Below the pieces are notes generated by a model. The model ran no database searches. It saw nothing but the letters and a program-made list of their open reading frames with translations, and was not told the origin of the DNA. A program made the position numbers and the translations under genes. Of a DNA stretch of 64,000 bases, positions 15,834 through 24,529 are shown one piece after another; positions within the stretch are counted from its first letter, which is position 1; each line of letters opens with the position of its first letter. This DNA is from an uncultured Paenibacillaceae bacterium (GTDB lineage Bacteria > Bacillota > Bacilli > Paenibacillales > DA-C8), in the NCBI GenBank assembly GCA_937957685.1, contig CALGAO010000049.1:4662-68661 (forward strand), given 5' to 3'.

Positions 15834-18800
15834 TTGGCTGCAAATTTTGATTTCCTGAACGGTAAAACTGAATATCAAATGTTTGCAGCGGCTTGCATCG
15901 AAGCGGAGCGGGTGCTGGCGACATCGCCAGCAATGTCTGCTGTGGGCAGTCGCAAAGCGCTGGAACTGGCTGTGAAGTGGGTTTATGCCGCAGACAATAC
16001 CATCCGTATGCCGTACAAGGATAATTTGCAGTCACTCCTGCATGAGCCAACGTTCCGCTTCGCCGTCGATCACAAGACGTGGCAGAAATTGCTGTACATC
16101 GTGAAACTGGGCAACATCGCTGTTCACACTGACAAGGTCGTGACGCGAAGTGAGGCTCTCCTCTCACTTGCCGCCGTGTTCGAATTCGTGCAATGGATCG
16201 ACTACTGCTATGGCTCGGACTACGAAGAGAGATTCTTCGACGAGAACCTCGTGCCCGAGCGGATCGTCGTAATCGATGAAGCGAAGGTGAAAGAGCAACA
16301 AAGCCTGCTCGAACAGAAGGAAGCAGAGCTCGAAGCTCTGCGGGCCCAGGTCGCCGCGATGAGCGCACGATACACCGCTGAACGTGATCAACATAAGAAA
16401 GAACGACATTTTACGCCTATCGATCCATCGGAATACGAGACGAGGAAGAAATACATCGATGTCGATCTGAAACTGCTTGGCTGGACGTTCGGAGACGATG
16501 TGCGCGAAGAAGTCGAAGTAACCGGCATGCCCAACGATGAAGGCGTTGGGTATGTCGATTATGTCCTGTATGGCAAAGATGGCCTCCCTCTCGCCTTGAT
16601 CGAAGCGAAGCGCACATCCAGGGATCCGAAGAGCGGCACCCATCAAGCCAAGCTGTATGCAGACTGCCTGGAGCGAATGACAGGCCGTCGTCCGATCATA
16701 TTTACGACGAACGGCTTCGAGACGAATATATGGGAGTCGCCAGACTCACCTCAACGTAAAGTCAGCGGCCTGTTCTCCCGCCGAGACCTGGAGAAGCTGA
16801 TGAACCGCCGGTCGAGCCGCAAACCGCTGAACGAGATTCGCATCGATGATCGGATCACAGATCGTTACTATCAGAAGGAGGCCATTCGCGCCGTAACCGA
16901 GCACATTCAAGCCGGACATCGCAAGGCGCTATTGGTTATGGCTACAGGAACAGGCAAGACCAGAACCGCTGCCAGTTTGACCGATGTGTTGTCGCGCGGC
17001 GGATATGTGACCAATGTCCTGTTCCTGGCTGACCGTCGCTCACTGGTGACACAGGCCAGGAATGACTTCCGCAAGTACCTGAAGGACATGACGCTCTGCA
17101 ACCTGCTGGATCCACGCGACGACAAACTGGCCCGGATCGTATTCTCCACCTACCCGACGATTCTCAACACGATTGACACCGCCAGGTCGGAAGATGGTTC
17201 GAGATTGTATACGCCGGCGCATTTTGATCTGATCATCATCGATGAAGCACACCGCAGCATTTTCAACAAATATCAAGCCATTTTCGAATATTTCGATGCC
17301 ATCATGTTGGGACTAACAGCAACTCCGAAGTCAGATGTCGATCGCAATACTTACGATTTCTTCGAGGTGGAGAGAGGGGTCCCGACCTATGCCTATGAAT
17401 ATGAAACGGCTGTGGAGCAGGATCATGTACTCGTGCCGTTCCACAATATCGAGGTCAGCCTGAAATTCCTGTCCGAAGGGATCACCTATGATGAATTAAC
17501 CGAAGAGGACAAGGCGAAGTACGAAGAAGACTTTGCAGATGAAGAAGGAAATATACCGGAGGAGATTCCTGCTCCTGAGATCAACGAGTTTATATTCAAC
17601 CAGAACACGGTTGATACGGTCCTGCAGGATCTGATGACCAAGGGCATCAAGGTCGCTGGCGGCGACCGCATCGGCAAGACGATCATCTTCGCCCAGAATA
17701 AACGTCATGCCCAATACATCGTCGATCGCTTCCATAAACTGTACCCACACCTGGGGGAACAGTTCATCCAGAAGATCACCTACGAAGACGCCTATGCCGA
17801 AGATGCCATTACCAATTTCAAACAGGCAGACAGCTATCCACACATTGCCGTGTCGGTAGATATGCTGGATACAGGCATCGACGTCCCGGAAGTGGTCAAT
17901 CTGGTATTCTTCAAAAGGGTGCGGTCCAAGACGAAATTCTGGCAAATGATCGGCCGTGGCACGCGGTTGTGTAAGGATCTGTTCGGTCCGGGAGAAGACA
18001 AGACGAGGTTCGTCATCTTTGATTATCTCGACAATTTTGAATTTTTCCGTCAGTATAAGGAAGGACTTTCTGGCAATGAAGCCGTCAGCATTACGGAATC
18101 CATCTTCCAGAAGCGAGTCAAACTGATACGTCATCTGCAACATGCTGACTTTGCCAATGATGCTGGCCAGAAGATGCGTGAAGCTCTGATCGATACTGTC
18201 GTCGGGCAGATACGAGCATTGAACACGGAACTGATCGCGGTGAAACTGAAGTTGCAATTTGTGGAAAGATTCAAGGAACGTAACGCCTTCCAGGTTCTGT
18301 CCGAGTCTGATGTTATGACCTTGAATCAGGAGCTTGCTTCACTCGTCTACATGGATGAACGGGACGAGCATGCCAAGCGGTTCGACAACCTCATGTATGG
18401 GCTGATGGTCTATGCTCTGGAGAATAACAGGCAATACACGCGCAATCAGAAAACATTGAAAGACTTCGCTCACAACCTGCTGACGGAACGTGCCACGATA
18501 CCGGCTGTACGCCATAAACTGGAGCTTATCCGAACCGTAGAAAGCGATGAATTCTGGCATCATGCAACAATCTTTGATTATGAACGGATACGGGTTGAGC
18601 TTCGTGATCTGGCCAAGTTTACTGTTGACGACTCGAGCGGCATCAGCCCTATCTACACAAACCTGCGCGATGAAGTCCTGTACGTCCGCGAAGGCTTGCC
18701 GATCGACAGTGGCTACAGTTTCGAAGACTACAAGCTGAAAGTAAACCGCTATATCGAAGAGAATCGGGATCATATCGCAATCTATAAATTGCGCAACAAT

Positions 18801-19187
18801 ATCCCGCTCACGGCGGGAGATTATGAATCGCTGGAGAAGATCTTCACGGGTGAGTTGGGAACAGCAGATGATTACAGGCGCGAGTTTAACAACACGCCAT
18901 TCGGCCTGTTGGTGCGCAAGATCGCCAAGCTCGAGCCTGAAGCGGTCATGCGGGCATTCTCGGAGTTTATCAACGATGAATCTTTGACTCAGCAGCAGAT
19001 CGTATTCGTCCGCAAGGTCATCGATTATATTATTCAGAACGGGTATATTGAGAATGTCGCGGACCTCGCCAAACCGCCTTTTGACAAGCCGCAAAGTTTC
19101 TTGAAGCTCTTCGATGGAACGAAACAGCGCAAGCTGGTCGAGACTGTGAAGTCGTTCAAAGAAAATGCGGAGAAGATCGTAGGATAA
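15834..19187 (+). CDS. hsdR: Type I restriction-modification system, restriction/translocase subunit HsdR
   Basis: ATP-driven translocase and endonuclease of the type I complex. Its 1117 residues begin with a DUF4145-like helical region (15-125) and a coiled coil (150-190). The PD-(D/E)xK nuclease domain has Asp242 in YVDYVLYG and Glu257-Ala-Lys259 in LIEAKR. The SF2 motor has Walker A ATGTGKT (370-376), DEAH (470-473), GLTATP (493-498) and MIGRGTRLCKD. The C-terminal EcoEI-type helical domain binds the methylase complex. It starts with TTG, 7 nt after GAGGTG, 46 bp behind hsdS. All catalytic motifs are present, so the system looks functional. Confidence 0.96.
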   Translation: MAANFDFLNGKTEYQMFAAACIEAERVLATSPAMSAVGSRKALELAVKWVYAADNTIRMPYKDNLQSLLHEPTFRFAVDHKTWQKLLYIVKLGNIAVHTDKVVTRSEALLSLAAVFEFVQWIDYCYGSDYEERFFDENLVPERIVVIDEAKVKEQQSLLEQKEAELEALRAQVAAMSARYTAERDQHKKERHFTPIDPSEYETRKKYIDVDLKLLGWTFGDDVREEVEVTGMPNDEGVGYVDYVLYGKDGLPLALIEAKRTSRDPKSGTHQAKLYADCLERMTGRRPIIFTTNGFETNIWESPDSPQRKVSGLFSRRDLEKLMNRRSSRKPLNEIRIDDRITDRYYQKEAIRAVTEHIQAGHRKALLVMATGTGKTRTAASLTDVLSRGGYVTNVLFLADRRSLVTQARNDFRKYLKDMTLCNLLDPRDDKLARIVFSTYPTILNTIDTARSEDGSRLYTPAHFDLIIIDEAHRSIFNKYQAIFEYFDAIMLGLTATPKSDVDRNTYDFFEVERGVPTYAYEYETAVEQDHVLVPFHNIEVSLKFLSEGITYDELTEEDKAKYEEDFADEEGNIPEEIPAPEINEFIFNQNTVDTVLQDLMTKGIKVAGGDRIGKTIIFAQNKRHAQYIVDRFHKLYPHLGEQFIQKITYEDAYAEDAITNFKQADSYPHIAVSVDMLDTGIDVPEVVNLVFFKRVRSKTKFWQMIGRGTRLCKDLFGPGEDKTRFVIFDYLDNFEFFRQYKEGLSGNEAVSITESIFQKRVKLIRHLQHADFANDAGQKMREALIDTVVGQIRALNTELIAVKLKLQFVERFKERNAFQVLSESDVMTLNQELASLVYMDERDEHAKRFDNLMYGLMVYALENNRQYTRNQKTLKDFAHNLLTERATIPAVRHKLELIRTVESDEFWHHATIFDYERIRVELRDLAKFTVDDSSGISPIYTNLRDEVLYVREGLPIDSGYSFEDYKLKVNRYIEENRDHIAIYKLRNNIPLTAGDYESLEKIFTGELGTADDYRREFNNTPFGLLVRKIAKLEPEAVMRAFSEFINDESLTQQQIVFVRKVIDYIIQNGYIENVADLAKPPFDKPQSFLKLFDGTKQRKLVETVKSFKENAEKIVG

Positions 19188-19213
19188 GCATTACGACCCA
19201 GGAGCTCATTAAC

Positions 19214-19843
19214 ATGGATAATATTTCAAAATGCAAAGAATTGGTCCGATCCATCTACGACCGGATGGATGCCAGCCATGATTACCAGCATATCGAGCGC
19301 GTGTATCGAAATGCGGAAGCCATCCTGGAGACGGAGCCGGAAGCGGATGGCGAGATCGTCCGGCTGGCCGTGCTGCTGCACGACGTCAGCGATGCCAAGT
19401 ACGCGGACTCGAAGGAGGCGGAGGAGCGCATCCTGAACGCGCTCGAGCTGACAGGCGAACAGCGGCAGCATATCCGCGACATCATCGCGTCGGTGTCGTT
19501 CAATGGCGGGAACGAACTGGAGGCGAGGACGATCGAGGCCAGGATCGTGCGGGACGCGGACCGCCTGGATGCCATCGGCGCCATCGGGATAGCGCGGACG
19601 TTCGCCTACGGCGGAGCCAGGGGACGCAAGCTGTACGATGAAACGGAAGTGGCAAGGACCGAGATGTCCGCAGAGGAATATCGCACGAAATCCACCGCTT
19701 CAGTCACCCATTTCTACGAGAAGCTGCTGCTGCTGAAGGACCGGATGGTGACGGACAAAGGCAGACAGATGGCCGAGCAGAGACATGCGTTCATGCTCGC
19801 CTTCCTGGAGCAGCTGCGACGAGAACTGGACGGTCATGCGTGA
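19214..19843 (+). CDS. HD-domain phosphohydrolase (YedJ-like)
   Basis: A 209-residue metal-dependent HD hydrolase, probably acting on nucleotides or phosphorylated metabolites. The metal ligands are visible in HDYQHIERV (residues 22-30), LLHDVSD (about 56-62) and DADRLDAIGAIGIARTF (about 117-133), the signature of the YedJ/YpgQ group. It follows hsdR by 26 bp in the same direction and has AGGAGC before the ATG, so it may be cotranscribed with the restriction operon. GC content returns to the level of the host metabolic genes here, so it may simply be the chromosomal neighbour of the island. Confidence 0.85.
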   Translation: MDNISKCKELVRSIYDRMDASHDYQHIERVYRNAEAILETEPEADGEIVRLAVLLHDVSDAKYADSKEAEERILNALELTGEQRQHIRDIIASVSFNGGNELEARTIEARIVRDADRLDAIGAIGIARTFAYGGARGRKLYDETEVARTEMSAEEYRTKSTASVTHFYEKLLLLKDRMVTDKGRQMAEQRHAFMLAFLEQLRRELDGHA

Positions 19844-19940
19844 TTGGAGACGCATGTGCCTTGAATATAGTGGAGTCCTGGCATCGTGGTATATAATAAA
19901 TGCAAGCATGGAATAATTAGACAAAGGGGAGGGAGCTGTC

Positions 19941-20225
19941 TTGCGCCAATGGACGCTTGAGCAAATCAAATCCAGACGTGATGAGCGTGCCAGTCTTGTC
20001 AACCAGGCTGTCGGTCAATTTCGTGCAAAATCCAGGGAACAAGGCTGGACGATGAAACGTACTCGGCCCAGAGATGCGGATGAGATTCGGGCTCTGAACG
20101 AGATTGCTCGCCGAACCCTTCGAGAAGCCCTGGCGGAAGGCACTGTCCGGTACGACAGAGAAAGGCGGGTGCTGATCCTTGCCAGATTATCAGGAAGCAA
20201 GACAGGCTCTTCAACAACTTGCTGA
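19941..20225 (+). CDS. Small basic helical protein, partner of an overlapping nucleotidyltransferase gene
   Basis: A 94-residue charged protein with no recognised domain. It begins MRQWTLEQIKSRRDERASLVNQAV and is predicted mostly helical, with many Arg/Glu pairs. The TTG start is set by GGGGAGGGAG 6 nt upstream; a TATAAT-like -10 element lies at 19892-19897. Its last 47 bp overlap the next gene in another frame, so translation is probably coupled. Small charged protein first, nucleotidyltransferase second is a layout known from toxin-antitoxin and abortive-infection pairs, but no family match can be claimed. Confidence 0.6.
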   Translation: MRQWTLEQIKSRRDERASLVNQAVGQFRAKSREQGWTMKRTRPRDADEIRALNEIARRTLREALAEGTVRYDRERRVLILARLSGSKTGSSTTC

Positions 20226-20763
20226 CAAAGACAAGTTTGAGAAGATGATGCTTACGGCAGCCATTATTACGGAACAGCTCGAACATCATGGAATCAAACC
20301 TATCATTGTCGGGGGACTCTCCGTTGAAATTTATACGATGAATGGATATACGACCTATGATATAGATCTTGTGTTGAATGGATACGAAACTGCGTCACAG
20401 GTCCTGGAACAATTGGATTTCAGAAAGATCGGCAAGGATTGGGTCCATCCCGTGTTGGGCGTCTCTCTGGAGATACCCGGCAATACTCTGACAGGAGATT
20501 ATGGTAAAGTCACTGAGGTGCCTGTCGGAGACAGAAGAGTATATGTGATCGGCATTGAAGACATTATACTCGACAGACTGCGCTCAGCGGTACATTGGCA
20601 ATCAGGCGTCGATCGCGAATGGGGCTATCGTATGCTTCTGATGTACTATGAAGAAATTGATATCAACTATATCAGGAGCCAGTTGCAAGGAATGAAAGAG
20701 GAGCAAGAATGGGAGCAATGGTTGTCTGAGGCCGCGATCGATAAGGACGGCATCGGATCATGA
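20179..20763 (+). CDS. DUF6036/AbiEii-like nucleotidyltransferase-fold protein
   Basis: A 194-residue protein with a minimal nucleotidyltransferase core. It has the glycine strand-turn IIVGGLSVEIYTMNGY followed by YDIDLVL, which supplies the metal-binding Asp-x-Asp. After it come an EDIILDRLRSAVHW helix and a short C-terminal helical region. This matches DUF6036-type and AbiEii/MenT-like enzymes, some of which modify tRNA or proteins as toxins. The start is TTG, within the upstream gene. The pair sits at the edge of the restriction island and is followed by a strong terminator. Toxin activity is inference. Confidence 0.7.
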   Translation: MPDYQEARQALQQLADKDKFEKMMLTAAIITEQLEHHGIKPIIVGGLSVEIYTMNGYTTYDIDLVLNGYETASQVLEQLDFRKIGKDWVHPVLGVSLEIPGNTLTGDYGKVTEVPVGDRRVYVIGIEDIILDRLRSAVHWQSGVDREWGYRMLLMYYEEIDINYIRSQLQGMKEEQEWEQWLSEAAIDKDGIGS

Positions 20764-20781
20764 GCCATTCTATCCTGTTAC

Positions 20782-20822
20782 CAACGGCCGAGGGAGCTTG
20801 CGAAACAAGCCCTCGGCCGTTG
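20782..20822. terminator. Strong bidirectional terminator
   Basis: Inverted repeat CAACGGCCGAGGGAGCTTG / CAAGCCCTCGGCCGTTG, 17-18 paired bases with a five-base loop, between convergent genes ending at 20763 (+) and 20837 (-). It closes the long inositol cluster. Confidence 0.85.
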
Positions 20823-20836
20823 CTTCCGTGGCGTAT

Positions 20837-21493
20837 CTATCTCCCTTCCAGTTGCTTCACGATGGAGCGGATCCGCTCCGGCACCTCCTGTCGCAGCGTC
20901 TCCCAGGGAACGAACAGCTCCTTCGGCATGTCATACCGTTCAAAGACCATCGAGGGTCGAAAACGAAACTGCTGCAGATAGGCCCTCACCAGCCTGTCGA
21001 TATGCTCTCCCGTCTCATAGGCTCCGGCAAAGGGCGAGGTGATGATCAACCCCGCCGCACCGGCTCCTTCATCCGTGCAGGAGTGCAGATCGGGAATGAG
21101 GTCAAACAACTCGACCATCGGCGAGAAGGCGTGCTTGCCCGGCTGCGAGTAAAGGACCACATGGGTATCCTCCAGATTGGAGCGATCCTTCAGCAATCCC
21201 TTGAAATACTTGCCGTGAAAGCTCGCTTCCGCGTCCAGCACGCTGCCGTCCCTCGCCACATAGACCCAGACATGCTCCAGCTCATAAAGATGCTGGATAT
21301 CGAAGTCCCAATAGATCGCATATTCGACGATGCAGTCCAGCCGTGCATCGCTGAAGGCGAATGTCCGGCGGAAGGAGGGCGAAGGGCCAGCCTCACGCAG
21401 CACGGTCACCCCGACCCGGACAGGCAAGAACGGCTCCAGGCGGTCGAAATACAGGATCGGCGCGTATCGCTCAGCGATGTCCAGTTCCTTCAT
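20837..21493 (-). CDS. Unrecognised 218-aa protein at the end of the inositol cluster
   Basis: No family recognised with confidence. The protein begins MKELDIAERYAPILYFDRLE and contains the block VEYAIYWDFDIQHLYELEHVW followed by VYV, then EASFHGKYF. The order of acidic residues, EHVW and SFHG recalls the metal site of beta-sandwich proteins of the NPP1/Vps62 kind, only weakly. There is no signal peptide. It overlaps the preceding sugar-isomerase-like gene by 23 bp, so the two are translationally coupled and probably act in one step. The ATG at 21493 is preferred, 8 nt after GAGGGG; a GTG lies at 21502. It is not IolB: there is no cupin signature. Confidence 0.7.
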   Translation of the reverse strand: MKELDIAERYAPILYFDRLEPFLPVRVGVTVLREAGPSPSFRRTFAFSDARLDCIVEYAIYWDFDIQHLYELEHVWVYVARDGSVLDAEASFHGKYFKGLLKDRSNLEDTHVVLYSQPGKHAFSPMVELFDLIPDLHSCTDEGAGAAGLIITSPFAGAYETGEHIDRLVRAYLQQFRFRPSMVFERYDMPKELFVPWETLRQEVPERIRSIVKQLEGR

Positions 21494-22451
21494 CGGCCTC
21501 ACCCCTCATCCGCCTGATCTTGCGCGTCATGATCTGATAGCTCTGTTCGATCTCCTCCGCGGTGCATGGCGCCCGCAGTTCATACACCTTGATCGGCGCC
21601 GCATCGATCACCGGCAGGAAGGCATCGAAGGTATGGTCATCGCCGCTGTGCACATAGGGGCACCAATGGTCCAGCATGTTGACGGTTTCATGGATATGGA
21701 CGCCCAGGACCTTGTGCTTCATCGCCTGGATTTCCTTCGCATTGTCATACAGGCCCATCGCCTCCATCATCATGCCATGCCCGATGTCGTACCACAGGTA
21801 CACCGGCGCTCCCTGCAGGTTGTCGATGATCTGACCCGCCTCCTGCAGCGTCGGGATCTGATAGCATCGGGAGCGGGTCTCGATGCCGAGCTTGACGTCG
21901 TACTGCTTCCGCGCGATATAGTCGCACACTTCCTCCAGGCTGTCCTGGATGCGCCGCACATAGATCGGCGCCAGCGCGTCGCGCCTCGCCTTCATCTCGC
22001 TCCACAGCGCCTGGTACTCCGGCGAATCCTTGCCATGCTCATGCCACAGCTTCTTCAGCGCCGAGTCGATGTTGTAGTCGAAGGGCACCTCTCCCGGATG
22101 AACGACGACGCCCTTCGCCCCGAAGCGATGCGCATAGTCGACCGAGCGCTTCAGGAGCTCTATGGCCCGACGCCTCTTGTCCATGTCGTCGTATCCGAGC
22201 ATCACCGAATCCGTATCGTAATCCTTGTCATCGATGAACGGGAAGACATTGTGCACGCTGGAGATCCGGATCTCCTGCCGCTCGATCATCGGGATGATCG
22301 TCGTGAGCAACGCTTCCGTCACATTGTAATTCAGTTCCACCTGCTCGAAGCCGAGGCTCCTGATCTCTTCCATGATCTCGCGCCCGACCGTATGCCTGCG
22401 AAGATTCCACATGGTGGAGAAGGAATAACCTTCCTTGATCGTCATACGCAT
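21471..22451 (-). CDS. Sugar phosphate isomerase/epimerase-like TIM-barrel protein
   Basis: A 326-residue protein of the xylose-isomerase-like TIM-barrel (AP endonuclease 2) superfamily, which includes IolE, IolI and hydroxypyruvate isomerase. Typical barrel elements are FEQVELNYNV, ISSVHNVFPF, GAKGVVVHPGEVPFDYN, LGIETRSRCYQ (metal-ligand Glu), LWYDIGHGMM (Asp/His) and GVHIHETVNM. It is part of the minus-strand inositol cluster and overlaps the following gene. A hairpin CGTGCAT/ATGCACG (22462-22481) lies just before it. A role as inosose isomerase (IolI-like) or in a side branch is possible; the substrate is not determined by the sequence. Confidence 0.8.
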   Translation of the reverse strand: MRMTIKEGYSFSTMWNLRRHTVGREIMEEIRSLGFEQVELNYNVTEALLTTIIPMIERQEIRISSVHNVFPFIDDKDYDTDSVMLGYDDMDKRRRAIELLKRSVDYAHRFGAKGVVVHPGEVPFDYNIDSALKKLWHEHGKDSPEYQALWSEMKARRDALAPIYVRRIQDSLEEVCDYIARKQYDVKLGIETRSRCYQIPTLQEAGQIIDNLQGAPVYLWYDIGHGMMMEAMGLYDNAKEIQAMKHKVLGVHIHETVNMLDHWCPYVHSGDDHTFDAFLPVIDAAPIKVYELRAPCTAEEIEQSYQIMTRKIRRMRGEADEGTGHR

Positions 22452-22691
22452 CCTCCTGTCTCGTGCATCTGTCCATGCACGTTTGCTATGAACGCTGCGC
22501 CAACCGGCCGGAAGCCGATCCCGACGGGAATCAGCCTCCCCGCCTCCGCACGCAACTTCTGATGAGGGCTTGGTGCTCCGTCATCCGGCACGCCCCTGTC
22601 GCAAGTACGCCATCCTGACATGCGCCAGCCGCAAATGCCGCCAGCATGCCCCCGCCAGCGCGCTCCCATCCGATCCCGATCCACCAATCCA

Positions 22692-24425
22692 TCAGTACAA
22701 CCGGATGCGGAACGTCTTGGTGAAAGGCGTCAGCAGATTCACCTTCAACGTCTGGACGCCGCGCGGGGATTCCGCATGGCGAATCTCCCACAGCAGGTGA
22801 TCCTGCTGGCCGTCCATGATCTCCATCCGATCCTTGCCCGACTCACAGAGGATGCTCCCTCCTGTCCACAGCTTCACCTGTCCCTCGCCAGCCACGAGCC
22901 CTTCTCCGGATATGGAGCATCCCCTCGGGAAGAAGAAGCTGATCTGCGTCAGCACATCCTCCGGCTCATCGCTCGCCGCCTCGATCTCCCAGAGCGTGTC
23001 CTGTTGCCGGATCTTCACCGTCACCCGATGCTGCTGCACATGAGTCCGGGGACGATGCTGATGCGGCAGCAGATACCACGGACTTACCTCCGCCGCCCCT
23101 GACTGCCCCAGGTGCTCTGCAGGAATCGGCCCGATGTATCCCTTCTCGAGCCGTGCGCCCAGCTCATAGCCGTCCGTCGTCCTGCGCAGCGAATGCATCT
23201 CCACCACGCCCGGCATGAACAAGCTGCCGATCTGCACGCCGAGCAGCTTCACCTCTCCGTGATGCAGCGAGAAGAAGCTGGCGTTGCGGGCCATCACGGT
23301 CGCGCTTGTCCTGCCCTTGCGAACCCTGGCCACCGGCGCGCCGAAGGAGGTGTGCATGCTGCTGTGCTCGATCTGACCATGATGGCCGACCTGCTTCATC
23401 CGCTCCAGATCCCGCTCCACCGGATGATGCTCATTGAGGATGACGGCATACTCGTCCGGCAACGGCTCCCTCGCCACGTCCTCCAGTTGGGCCGGGAAGA
23501 TCAGGGAGCCGAGCAGCGCGTGATGGTTGACCGGACCGAGATCGGTCAGCTTCTCCAGCGCCAGGTCGTGCATCGTCGCCAGCAGGGGATCCCGATCGAG
23601 GCTGGCCATGACCCTCAGCACCAGATAATAGCCCGACAGATCGTGGACGACCCCATAGTCCTGCCGGCCGGAATAGTCGGTCACGACCTCGCCGTTGGCA
23701 TGGAGCAGATAACGCATCATCTTCAGATTCCTGCGCACATAATCGAGCAAATGAGGCCGCCTCAGATAGGTCGCCGCATAGAACAGCATGATGTCGCTCA
23801 CGGTATTGTAGATCCCGTTGCTCCGCTCCGTCCACTCCCCGTCCAGCGTGCAATCCATGCCCTCCGCCAGCCATTCGTCCGCTCTTCGGACCAGCTCTTC
23901 CATGCCGAACAGGTCGTACAGCGAAGCGAGGGCTGCCGTCATCACCCAGCGATGGTTGGGCGTATGGCACCCTCCGGTCAGCATGGCGGGGATCGTGCGC
24001 TCAAGGAACAGCCTCAGCTTGTCGGCGATCGCCCGGATCCGCTCGTCATCGGCAGCAGCCAGCAGGCGAACCAGCTGGACGAAGCCGTTCACGACGAACC
24101 CGGTGTCAGGCGGGGAATGAAAATTGGTGCTCCCCAGCGATATGGTCCCGTCCGCATGCTGCTTCCGAAGCATGTAATCGGCGGCCCGATCCAGAGCGTC
24201 GATCACCTGTTCATCGCGGTAATACCTGGACTCCGGCAACACCAACGCCGCCCCCATGGACGCCATATAGCTGGCAGTCCCGACATGGCTGGGACTCGGA
24301 ATCCCGGTCAATCGATTCCGGATTCCGCCCGCATGCCGACTGCCCGATTCACGAACCTGCAGCTCCAGAGCCTCCGCCACTTCCTGATCATTGAGCTTGA
24401 TTAATTTTAGCGGTACTGTTGCCAT
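22692..24425 (-). CDS. Large unrecognised protein, probable alpha/alpha-toroid carbohydrate enzyme
   Basis: A 577-residue soluble protein without signal peptide. Residues about 50-320 contain repeated helix pairs with aromatic and acidic residues (YMLRKQHADGTISLGSTNF, NHRWVMTAALASLYDLFG, ERSNGIYNTVSDIMLFYAA). This pattern fits alpha/alpha toroids such as unsaturated glucuronyl hydrolases or heparinase II/III-like lyases. The C-terminal half is beta-rich (VKLLGVQIGSLFMPGVVEM). It sits between iolA and the TIM-barrel gene, so it probably acts on a glycoside or conjugate that yields inositol or a related cyclitol. The fold call is inference; it may be a family without a characterised member. Confidence 0.6.
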   Translation of the reverse strand: MATVPLKLIKLNDQEVAEALELQVRESGSRHAGGIRNRLTGIPSPSHVGTASYMASMGAALVLPESRYYRDEQVIDALDRAADYMLRKQHADGTISLGSTNFHSPPDTGFVVNGFVQLVRLLAAADDERIRAIADKLRLFLERTIPAMLTGGCHTPNHRWVMTAALASLYDLFGMEELVRRADEWLAEGMDCTLDGEWTERSNGIYNTVSDIMLFYAATYLRRPHLLDYVRRNLKMMRYLLHANGEVVTDYSGRQDYGVVHDLSGYYLVLRVMASLDRDPLLATMHDLALEKLTDLGPVNHHALLGSLIFPAQLEDVAREPLPDEYAVILNEHHPVERDLERMKQVGHHGQIEHSSMHTSFGAPVARVRKGRTSATVMARNASFFSLHHGEVKLLGVQIGSLFMPGVVEMHSLRRTTDGYELGARLEKGYIGPIPAEHLGQSGAAEVSPWYLLPHQHRPRTHVQQHRVTVKIRQQDTLWEIEAASDEPEDVLTQISFFFPRGCSISGEGLVAGEGQVKLWTGGSILCESGKDRMEIMDGQQDHLLWEIRHAESPRGVQTLKVNLLTPFTKTFRIRLY

Positions 24426-24529
24426 GTGAACTCGCCTCCCCCGTCTCCTGTCCCACGCGATTCCCTTTCATCCGGGCCCGTGAAGGGTTCTCCCGACGCA
24501 GATCCGGCCCACCTCCTGCCGGTTGACGT

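Noticed and set aside
20837..21493. iolB (5-deoxy-glucuronate isomerase)
   Set aside because: Position in the cluster is suitable, but the cupin-type His/Glu metal motifs of IolB are absent.
23112..24404. + strand frame of 430 codons opposite the 577-aa toroid-like gene
   Set aside because: Considered because the sense gene is itself uncharacterised. The sense strand has better start signals, operon spacing and residue composition, so the opposite frame is a shadow.
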